A program made the position numbers and the translations under genes. Below the pieces are notes generated by a model. That model was not told where the DNA came from. It was given only the letters and a program-made list of their open reading frames with translations, and did no database searches. Positions 28,010-34,569 of a DNA stretch of 64,000 nucleotides are shown here, one piece after another (position 1 is the first letter of the stretch; every line of letters begins with the position of its first letter). This stretch comes from Bacteroidota bacterium (lineage in GTDB: Bacteria; Bacteroidota; Bacteroidia; Flavobacteriales; Flavobacteriaceae), in the NCBI GenBank assembly GCA_020161455.1, contig JAIUNZ010000003.1, forward strand, positions 124,001-188,000, written 5' to 3'.

Positions 28010-28057
28010 CTAAAGTAAAATGAAAGTTTTTTGGTTTGGATGTGGAAAACCGTAATG
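28010..28057 (-). promoter_or_regulatory. Shared box plus -7 element, copy 1
   Basis: Minus strand: ACATTACGGTTTTCC (28057-28043), 25 bases, then TACTTTAG (28017-28010), a near-match to TAnnTTTG. The same 15 bases with the same 25-base gap to a -7 element occur at 33884-33837. No -33 TTG is found at normal spacing, so the box probably takes its place as an activator site. Confidence 0.5.
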
Positions 28058-28083
28058 TTGGGAATTATTTTTTTTGTATGGGG

Positions 28084-28219
28084 ACGAATAGATGAATAGA
28101 TGAGAGACGAATAGATGAGAGACGAGAGACGAATAGATGAGAGATGAGAGATGAGAGACGAATAGATGAGAGATGGAGAGATGAGAGATGAGAGATGAGA
28201 GATGGAGGGACGGAGAGAT
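28084..28219. repeat. Low-complexity GAGAGAT/GACGAATAGAT tandem repeat
   Basis: An irregular array of short purine-rich units (GATGAGA, GAGACGAATA) over about 135 bases. Apparent open frames through it are products of the repeat. Probably slippage-prone. Confidence 0.8.
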
Positions 28220-28263
28220 TATAGAGAATAGCTATTTGGTTTTGATGTAAAGATTTGGGTGTC

Positions 28264-28353
28264 ATCCCTACGGGATTTTGGGGTGGGATGTTTTGTTTGA
28301 CCACGGGTTGAAACCCGTGGCTACAAAGATTTTATCCCTACGGGATTGTGGGG
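28264..28353. repeat. REP-like palindromic repeats
   Basis: ATCCCTACGGGATT is present twice in the same direction (28264 and 28334), each followed by T(T/G)TGGGG-type sequence. Between them lies the palindrome CCACGGGTTGAAACCCGTGG (28301-28320). They resemble the extragenic palindromes scattered through Bacteroidota genomes. Confidence 0.7.
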
Positions 28354-28420
28354 TTGATGTAGAGAATAGATGATGGGTGTTTGTGGTGGCATTTGTTGGT
28401 GAAGGTAGGTATTGGGTATA

Positions 28421-28448
28421 AAAAACCACGGCTTTAATGCCGTGGTTG
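28421..28448 (-). terminator. Terminator of the five-gene operon
   Basis: Stem AACCACGGC / GCCGTGGTT with loop TTTAAT, followed on the minus strand by a T-run. It lies 15 bases after the stop of the last small gene and marks the 3' end of the putative defence operon. Confidence 0.85.
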
Positions 28449-28463
28449 GTTGAGTGTTTAAAT

Positions 28464-28664
28464 TTAAAATAATTTAGGTTGAAGATTATTAATTTCTTCT
28501 CTAAAACTTTCCATAAGAGTATAATCTGGGAATTCGAACTCATAAACCATTCCATCTTTTGTTTCTGTTGTATTGAATATTGCTTTATATTTATTAGCAA
28601 GATTTTGAATTTTTGATTCATGTATCCTGTCTTTTTCTAAAATTGATAGATTATAAATATTCAT
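28464..28664 (-). CDS. Small protein, last gene of putative defence operon
   Basis: Predicted protein of 66 residues (MNIYNLSILEKDRIHESK to INNLQPKLF), helical with an acidic-aromatic centre (YEFEFPDYTLMESF). No family recognised. The start is 13 bases after the stop of the nuclease-like gene and the terminator follows at once, so it belongs to the same transcript. It could be an accessory or inhibitory subunit; that is a guess from position. Confidence 0.6.
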   Translation of the reverse strand: MNIYNLSILEKDRIHESKIQNLANKYKAIFNTTETKDGMVYEFEFPDYTLMESFREEINNLQPKLF

Positions 28665-28677
28665 ATTACTAGATTTA

Positions 28678-29706
28678 TTAATGTATATTTTCTATTTCTT
28701 TTTCAATCATTTTATATTTATCCTTCACATCATCACCCATATAAAAGTCAAGCAAATCTTTTTTAGTTAGTGTGCCTTGGCTTAAAAATCGTTTTAAATA
28801 CTCTTGATTGAATTCCATTAGTAGTACTGATTTTTCAAGCTGTTTTAAAATTGTCTTATTGTTTTCAATATTATTTTGAACCAGAGATTTTATGGTCAAT
28901 ACTTCATTGATATCTTTAATTATACGATTTACCATCATTGCCAAGATGTCTTTGTCAAGTTCTATTTCTTTTGCATTTAAAGCAATGTCGCGAGCTAACA
29001 TGTAAGCAATAGCTAAATTGCTGTAATCTCCTTTTTGTGAATTGATTATCGCAATAAAACCAACTCCTGGAATATAGCCTACATTCTCGAAATTTTTTAG
29101 AATCGAGTTTTCGACTAAAGAAATATCAAAAACTATTAAACTTACTTTACTGTCTCTATTAGCTTGTGCTTCTATCAATTGACTCCAAGCGGTATCTGAT
29201 TTACGCGTAAAAATATCTTTACTCTCAATATCTCCTAGGCGAACGCTTTTGTCAAATTTACATTCTATAGCTATTTTTAAATCAGGGGTTCCATTTATTT
29301 CACAGATTATATCTCCTGTTTTATTTTTAGGCAGATTGCCTGCTGTATTACCCGTTAAGAATGCACGGTCTTTTAATCTTCTATCTACAAAATATTGGTT
29401 TAAAAACTCCGCTATTTCATCTTCTGCTAAGGTTCCTTTGATGGTTGACTTATAAAAGAGCTCTTTCTTCATTTCAAAAATCATCTTCAAACTTTCTAAT
29501 TCTGTTCCTAATTCGTTGGATGTTTTTGAAAGAAAAGATGAAATGCGGTCCTCCATTAATGCCAAAACACCTATGTAAATAGCTCGAAGTAATTTTTCGT
29601 CTCGTTCAGAAGCTGATAAATTATCAAAGTAATTGAATACAATTTGGTTTTCGATTTCGAATTCTTTGATTTCAATACGTTTAAGTTGTTGGTTTATTTT
29701 AAGCAT
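28678..29706 (-). CDS. PD-(D/E)XK nuclease-like protein
   Basis: Protein of 342 residues starting MLKINQQLKRIEIKEF; a Met five codons upstream is possible. A helical N-terminal half is followed by a restriction-endonuclease-like core: KGTLAEDEIAEFL (about 90-102, family helix with Glu), KTGD with Asp at 132, IAIECK with Glu 148 and Lys 150, and WSQLIEAQ with Gln 176. This is the D-(E/D)xK-Q order of DNA-cleaving enzymes. The C-terminal 120 residues are helical. It starts 4 bases after the membrane-protein stop, in the operon with the SMC-like ATPase. Likely the DNA-cutting effector; activity not shown. Confidence 0.8.
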   Translation of the reverse strand: MLKINQQLKRIEIKEFEIENQIVFNYFDNLSASERDEKLLRAIYIGVLALMEDRISSFLSKTSNELGTELESLKMIFEMKKELFYKSTIKGTLAEDEIAEFLNQYFVDRRLKDRAFLTGNTAGNLPKNKTGDIICEINGTPDLKIAIECKFDKSVRLGDIESKDIFTRKSDTAWSQLIEAQANRDSKVSLIVFDISLVENSILKNFENVGYIPGVGFIAIINSQKGDYSNLAIAYMLARDIALNAKEIELDKDILAMMVNRIIKDINEVLTIKSLVQNNIENNKTILKQLEKSVLLMEFNQEYLKRFLSQGTLTKKDLLDFYMGDDVKDKYKMIEKEIENIH

Positions 29707-29710
29707 AATA

Positions 29711-30682
29711 TTATTCCTCAAATATCTTTAATATATTATCTATTGTTGAAGTGATTTCTTCATATACTTTGTCTTCATCTTCTTTTTTAGATTTTATTAG
29801 TTTTTGCAATCCAGAAGTGAGATTAATAAATTCGAGATCTAAGCCTTTTTTATTCAAGATAGAAGCAAACCTAATTTTTTCATCATTAAATATTTGAATA
29901 AAATCCTTTAAAGCTTCAATCAATGAATTATTTTGATTAACGGAATGATTTTTATCATTTTTATATTTATTTAATTCATCCTTTAAATGATTGAATAAAT
30001 CACTAAATAATGTGTAGTCTTTATTTATTCTAATATTTTTTATAGCCACAGAGGTCATATTATTTATTCTATTGAGCGCTATTTGAAGAGATATAGTAGA
30101 AACTTTCGGGCTGACATCTTCAACTTTTGTTTTTATTTCTTCTATTTCAGCACTTTTACTCAATGCTTCGTTTGCATTTTTGATTGCCATCTCAAGTTCT
30201 TTATTATCAAGGTCTTTAGTTTTATCATGTACTTCCTTTAGCTTTTCTTTTAAATCGTCATAACTTAAAAAATTAATTACTAATGGTATGAAAATACCAA
30301 TAATAGCAATAAAACCTATGCCTAATGCCATGTATAGATTAATTCTATCAATATCTTTGTCAATAATTGTAGTTGCTTTGTTTTGCTCAGAATAAACTTG
30401 TTCTGCTAAATGATTTATATTTGAGTTTATTTCTTCTAAATCATCTTTTTTTATCACAACATAATTTTTTGATTTTTCTAGGTTATCAATATCAATTAAA
30501 TTAGTTTTTGAATTTTTTAATTTAATTAATTGATTAGTTTTTTCAATTTTATATTCTTCTAGATTTTTTGAAACCAAGTACCATTGACAGCAAAAAAGTA
30601 AAACGAAAGTTATACAGAATATTACTAAAACTACAACTATTCTTTTATTATAATTTTTTTGTGTTTTATTGTTGCTGCTCAT
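29711..30682 (-). CDS. Two-helix membrane protein with long helical domain
   Basis: Protein of 323 residues starting MSSNNKTQKNYN; the start overlaps the 3' end of the ATPase gene by 17 bases. One membrane helix at about 14-37 (IVVVLVIFCITFVLLFCC), a loop of about 75 residues with coiled-coil character, a second membrane helix at about 112-138 (LYMALGIGFIAIIGIFIPLVINF), then a long charged helical C-terminal region (YDDLKEKLKEVHDKTKD onward). No enzyme motif. In this operon it may anchor the ATPase at the membrane or act as a membrane-damaging effector; both are inference. Confidence 0.8.
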   Translation of the reverse strand: MSSNNKTQKNYNKRIVVVLVIFCITFVLLFCCQWYLVSKNLEEYKIEKTNQLIKLKNSKTNLIDIDNLEKSKNYVVIKKDDLEEINSNINHLAEQVYSEQNKATTIIDKDIDRINLYMALGIGFIAIIGIFIPLVINFLSYDDLKEKLKEVHDKTKDLDNKELEMAIKNANEALSKSAEIEEIKTKVEDVSPKVSTISLQIALNRINNMTSVAIKNIRINKDYTLFSDLFNHLKDELNKYKNDKNHSVNQNNSLIEALKDFIQIFNDEKIRFASILNKKGLDLEFINLTSGLQKLIKSKKEDEDKVYEEITSTIDNILKIFEE

Positions 30683-33131
30683 AATTAATCTTTTTAGGTA
30701 ATTCATACAATAACGACCAGTATTCGCTATTATCTTTAAAGGTTTGAGTTTTTTCATCTTTTTCTGAAACATTAAACATCCGTGCTATAATCGTATTTTC
30801 AACCAAATCTACTTTATGTGAATTATTATTTTCATCAACTTTAAATTCATAAATTGCATCAATAGAACTTCTGAAAATTATATCATCGTGAGTGAAAAGG
30901 ATTATTTGTAAAGGAATATCAGGTGTGTGTTTATAGAAAAGTTGAATTACTTTTTGTAAGAAATCGGAAAATGAATTTTTATTGATGAAATCGCTTGCAA
31001 AGAACAAATCATCCATTACTAAAGGAAAATTTATTTTATATGTTTTTCGAGATGCTAAGGCTATGCTTAAACCAATCATTAAAGAAAACAACTTGTACCT
31101 AAAAGTGTTGAAATAGATTTGTGGTGAAGAAATCATATCATTAGTTTTGGTATTGACTATTTCTGCGACTATGTATTTTGTTACATATTCAATACCTTCG
31201 ATGTTAAGTTTATTTTCTTTTAAGTTTATTTCAAGCTTGTATTGCGGATCATCTTGAAAATAGTCGTTTAAAATTTCTTCAACTGTATTTTTAATTGGTT
31301 CAAAAACATTGTTAACCAATTCGTCAACTTTTAATTTGTATTTTGAGTTGAAAATATCAATCTCTTCTTTTATTTGATTGAGAAAAACTACTTTTTTATT
31401 TGCAGGAATTAATTCTTCTTCAAGCTTCTTATTCTTGTTTTCGATTGATGTTATTTGCTCGTTAATCTCTTTTATTTCTCTTTCTAATCTAGAAATGCTA
31501 TGTTCAATAGAATTACTTTCATTACTTCTAAGAAATTCATTTATTTCTGCATCTATTGTTTTTTTTCGTTCCTCTATTAGTGACTGAACTTCTTTAGCTA
31601 AATCGATGTATGCTTTTTCAAACATTTGTTTGTTATTATTTAAAAATTCAAATAAATCCAAATAATCTTTGTCAGTTAGAACGATTTTTTGTGTTAGAGA
31701 ATAGATATGCTCATTTAATTTCATATCACTTATTATAGGGGAAAGTGATATATATAACCTGCTTTCCTCTAATCTTATTTTTTCAAAATTTGAAAAATTG
31801 CTTAAATCTTGTCTATCAGTATCTAGTATTTCATTAATATAATTTAAATCTCTGGTAATATTCCATAAATTTTCTGCTACTGACCTAAAGCTATTTTTTA
31901 ATTGTTCATCCAATAATTTGGATTGCTCTAATTGTAATAACCTTTTTTCAACTTCGGCTTTAATTTCTTCTAATGATTTATTTGAACTTAAACAAAATGG
32001 ACAATCGTGAAATTCATTTATTAATTCTTTTCCAGATTCTAAAAAATTCTTTTCTACAGCTGTCTTTTTGTTTCTTTCTAATGTACTTAACTCTCTTACT
32101 TTATTTTCAAATTCAAGAATATCGTTTAAATATTTCTTTTCTTCAAAATTTAGCTCAAGAGTTTTACTTTTCAATTTATTTAGCGTCTGTAGTCTAGATA
32201 GTTGGATAGAAGTGTTTTCTGAAGTATTGCCTTTTTTAAACTCTTCAAGCTCAATGGTTTTTGATTGAATTTCAGCATGTCTGTTTATGATGGTTGTTTT
32301 ATTGTTTTGAATTTCTTTTTCAATATTATTTCTTGTAGAAGTTTCTTTGCTCCTTCTGTAATTTGGGATTTGAAGAGCAATTTTTTGAAAATTTATAAAT
32401 TCATTGAGACCTAATGATAAAGCAATTTTGTTGTGGAATGAGTGGTCATGTTTGTCATCTTTTTCATATTCTAACTGACCGTTACTAATAATATCATACT
32501 CTGTAATGAAGTGGCTATTAGGATTAAAAATTTTAATTAAATCATCATTTTCAAAAATCTTATTTTCTAAATCAAAATCTCCTTCAACAGTTTTTACATT
32601 ACAAGATATTTTTCCAGTTTGATTAATTCGTTGTAGATATTTATTATAATCTGTTAATTCGTTTGCTTTTGGATTTTTAGAGCGAAGATTTTTTTCTCCT
32701 ATTTCTTGAGTATAAATCATTTCAAGACCTGCAAAAACAGATGATTTCCCAGTTCCATTATTTGCTAAAATAATTGCATTATTGATTTTTTCGCCTTCAT
32801 CTGTTAGATCTATTCCAAATGGAATTCCATTATTTTCTTCCAATGAAGGAATTCCTCTTAAATTAGAAATCTCAACTTGTTTAATTCGATAATCTTTACC
32901 TCTATAAGCAAGGACATCAATATTATCGGTTTTAATTTTTTCTGATAAATCTTCAAAATCTAATTCTTGACCTTCAGAAGTCTCTAAATAAAACATTAAG
33001 CTTTCGAATAACGATTCTCTACTGGAACTATTTAAACTAGGGTAATAGTATGCAATGATTCTTGAAATAGTATTACTATTCTCCTCTTTTGCAATGTCGA
33101 TAAGTACTTTTCTAAAATTTGCTGTTGTCAT
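30666..33131 (-). CDS. SMC/Rad50-like AAA ATPase with zinc hook
   Basis: ATPase of 821 residues. A helical leader (1-80) precedes an ABC-type head with Walker A LANNGTGKS (122-130). Two long coiled-coil arms meet at CPFC (377-380), the Rad50-type zinc hook. The C-terminal head half has the YFNTFRYKLFSLMIGLSIALA stretch (673-693) in the place of the ABC signature, Walker B FPLVMDDLF (702-710) with DD in place of the usual DE, and the switch His in LFTHDD (745-750). It should sense or grip DNA and drive the neighbouring nuclease-like or membrane protein. Similar SMC proteins act in Lamassu and related defence systems. Confidence 0.88.
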   Translation of the reverse strand: MTTANFRKVLIDIAKEENSNTISRIIAYYYPSLNSSSRESLFESLMFYLETSEGQELDFEDLSEKIKTDNIDVLAYRGKDYRIKQVEISNLRGIPSLEENNGIPFGIDLTDEGEKINNAIILANNGTGKSSVFAGLEMIYTQEIGEKNLRSKNPKANELTDYNKYLQRINQTGKISCNVKTVEGDFDLENKIFENDDLIKIFNPNSHFITEYDIISNGQLEYEKDDKHDHSFHNKIALSLGLNEFINFQKIALQIPNYRRSKETSTRNNIEKEIQNNKTTIINRHAEIQSKTIELEEFKKGNTSENTSIQLSRLQTLNKLKSKTLELNFEEKKYLNDILEFENKVRELSTLERNKKTAVEKNFLESGKELINEFHDCPFCLSSNKSLEEIKAEVEKRLLQLEQSKLLDEQLKNSFRSVAENLWNITRDLNYINEILDTDRQDLSNFSNFEKIRLEESRLYISLSPIISDMKLNEHIYSLTQKIVLTDKDYLDLFEFLNNNKQMFEKAYIDLAKEVQSLIEERKKTIDAEINEFLRSNESNSIEHSISRLEREIKEINEQITSIENKNKKLEEELIPANKKVVFLNQIKEEIDIFNSKYKLKVDELVNNVFEPIKNTVEEILNDYFQDDPQYKLEINLKENKLNIEGIEYVTKYIVAEIVNTKTNDMISSPQIYFNTFRYKLFSLMIGLSIALASRKTYKINFPLVMDDLFFASDFINKNSFSDFLQKVIQLFYKHTPDIPLQIILFTHDDIIFRSSIDAIYEFKVDENNNSHKVDLVENTIIARMFNVSEKDEKTQTFKDNSEYWSLLYELPKKINYEQQQ

Positions 33132-33144
33132 ATAATAATTTTAA

Positions 33145-33432
33145 TCATATTTCTCTATATATTCTAATCATATCTTTATCCCCTCTTTTATAATCATTTC
33201 GTGAACTGAAAGTATCCTCTACAATTTGTATTTGTTGCATTTTACTTAAAGTATACATTCTCCACCACATCTTATTTGAGGAAGAGTATCCATCAACTTG
33301 AAATGCCCTTAAAACATCATTTCCTGCTTTTGAAACTCCATAACAATGTGGTTCAACAACTCTTAATTCTCCATCGTAATAGAACTCTATAACATTTTGA
33401 TTTTCTATTGCTTCAATAATTTTAGTATTCAT
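33145..33432 (-). CDS. Stand-alone WYL-like domain protein
   Basis: Protein of 95 residues and first gene of the operon. IIEAIENQNVIEFYYDG, RVVEPHCYGVSKAGNDVLRAFQVDG and WWRMYTLSKMQQIQIV match the order of conserved segments in a WYL domain, which usually binds ligands or nucleic acid in regulators of defence genes. No helix-turn-helix is attached, so it may act as a sensor subunit rather than a repressor. The stop is 13 bases before the ATPase start. Confidence 0.7.
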   Translation of the reverse strand: MNTKIIEAIENQNVIEFYYDGELRVVEPHCYGVSKAGNDVLRAFQVDGYSSSNKMWWRMYTLSKMQQIQIVEDTFSSRNDYKRGDKDMIRIYREI

Positions 33433-33466
33433 GTTTTTGTTTTTAAAATTAATAAATTTTTTATTA

Positions 33467-33474
33467 CAAGTGTA
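33467..33474 (-). promoter_or_regulatory. Possible -7 element of defence operon
   Basis: Minus-strand TACACTTG matches TAnnTTTG at seven of eight positions and lies 34 bases before the first start. No clear -33 is seen. A GC-rich hairpin (33521-33561) lies just upstream. Confidence 0.3.
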
Positions 33475-33520
33475 TATTTTATTAAATAAAGTTATGAGAT
33501 TGAGCCTGTTAATAAGCGAG

Positions 33521-33561
33521 TGCCTCTGGAGGAATTGGCATTACTTATTCGCTCCAGGGCA
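33521..33561. other. GC-rich hairpin upstream of defence operon
   Basis: TGCCTCTGGAG (33521-33531) pairs with CTCCAGGGCA (33552-33561) as ten base pairs with one bulged T and a 20-base loop. No T-run follows on the minus strand, so it is not a plain terminator for the upstream small gene. It could be a protein-binding site or part of a small RNA. Confidence 0.4.
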
Positions 33562-33574
33562 GACACTTCCACAA

Positions 33575-33817
33575 TTATTTTTTTTGGAACCATCTTTTGA
33601 AGAATGGTTTTACTTTATTATGTTCTGCTTGTAGGCAATTTGTGCAGAGGATGGATTTTGGGTATTTTTTATTGGCTTCTAAAAGTGCTTCTTCTTGGTT
33701 GTCAAAATTGCCAAGGCATGCTCTGTTGAAAATGTTGGGTAGCAGATTGCAGTTTGCTATGTGCAATTCGTAGTTGTTGTCTTGGTTTGGGTATCGGTCT
33801 ATATAGTAGAGTTTCAT
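33575..33817 (-). CDS. Small Cys/His protein of unknown function
   Basis: Predicted protein of 80 residues. His19, Cys23, Cys34, Cys58, Cys61 and His66 (CTNCLQAEH) could form one or two zinc sites. The pattern of an N-terminal YYID start, a central NRACLGNF and a C-terminal CxxC resembles small uncharacterised proteins seen in Bacteroidota. It lies just upstream of the defence operon in the same direction, but its own promoter and box (33837-33884) suggest separate control. Confidence 0.7.
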   Translation of the reverse strand: MKLYYIDRYPNQDNNYELHIANCNLLPNIFNRACLGNFDNQEEALLEANKKYPKSILCTNCLQAEHNKVKPFFKRWFQKK

Positions 33818-33836
33818 TTGTTTGTCTTTGTTGCAA

Positions 33837-33884
33837 CAAACGTATGAAGGTATTTTGGATGTATTTTACGGAAAACCGTAATGT
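33837..33884 (-). promoter_or_regulatory. Shared box plus -7 element, copy 2
   Basis: Minus strand: ACATTACGGTTTTCC (33884-33870), 25 bases, TACGTTTG (33844-33837), a full match to TAnnTTTG. In this copy the box is part of a palindrome TACGGAAAACCGTA (33868-33881). The same arrangement is found at 28010-28057. Confidence 0.55.
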
Positions 33885-33894
33885 GAATTTTTTT

Positions 33895-34563
33895 TTAGAT
33901 AATACCTAAATCTTTTGTAATGGTTATTAAATGTATGGTATTGTTGGCTTTGAAATAGTCTTTGAGTTTGTTTACTTTTTTTTCAATGGCGCTTTTGCTA
34001 CTTGGTATTATATTTTGTTGTTTAAAAAGGTTTGCAATTTCTTCGTAGGTGTATCCGAATGCTATTTGTTTTAGAATTTGAATGTCTATTTCATCAATTT
34101 GGAAGTTGGTTTTATTCGCTAGGAGGTGTTTGAGTTCTGGGGAAATATAAGCGGTTTCTGTTTGATAGGTATTTGTAATGGCGGTTTTAAGTTGTTCTAT
34201 ACTGTTGCGGTTTTTGTGCACATAAGCATTGATGTTGTAGTTGTTGTAGAGTTCTTTGATGCGGTGCTTTTTATCTTCTACGGAATATACAATTACCTTG
34301 ATGTTGGGTTGTGTTTTGCGGATTTCGGCTATAGCTTGTTCTCCTGATGTTAGTTTTACTGAACGTTTGTCGGGTTCGAAGGATAGGTCGGTGATGAAGA
34401 GGTCGAATGGTTCGTTGTCTCGGATTGCTTTTTTTACTCTGAGTAGTGCGTCGTCGCAGTATTTGACGTGTTGTATGTCGGTTATTGCCAATTGAAAAAG
34501 GGTTAGCTGAATGGCTAGGTTGATGGTGTCGATGTCTTCGGAAATTAGGACTTTTTTATACAT
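33895..34563 (-). CDS. Response regulator, LuxR-like output
   Basis: Protein of 222 residues. The receiver domain has acidic SEDID near residue 10, the acceptor Asp in LFITDLSFEPD near residue 57 and Lys in YVHKNRNS. The C-terminal domain (about 150-222) has a divergent helix-turn-helix (IDIQILKQIAFGYTYEEIANLFKQ) with an insertion before the recognition helix (SSKSAIEKKVNKLKDYF). It is paired with the kinase starting 6 bases upstream. It is a natural candidate to bind the palindromic box that begins just after its stop, but this is only proximity. Confidence 0.9.
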   Translation of the reverse strand: MYKKVLISEDIDTINLAIQLTLFQLAITDIQHVKYCDDALLRVKKAIRDNEPFDLFITDLSFEPDKRSVKLTSGEQAIAEIRKTQPNIKVIVYSVEDKKHRIKELYNNYNINAYVHKNRNSIEQLKTAITNTYQTETAYISPELKHLLANKTNFQIDEIDIQILKQIAFGYTYEEIANLFKQQNIIPSSKSAIEKKVNKLKDYFKANNTIHLITITKDLGII

Positions 34564-34569
34564 GATGCC

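Noticed and set aside
28065-28304. Small Ser/Leu-rich protein over the purine repeat
   Set aside because: The composition follows from the tandem repeat; there is no promoter or start context.
33145-33432. Toxin-antitoxin pair with the ATPase
   Set aside because: The conserved segments fit a WYL-like domain, and the following gene is a large SMC-like ATPase rather than a small toxin.
28043-33884. The two 15-base boxes as attachment-site direct repeats of an inserted island
   Set aside because: Each lies at the same distance from a promoter -7 element upstream of a separate gene, which fits a shared operator better than recombination ends. No integrase is present.
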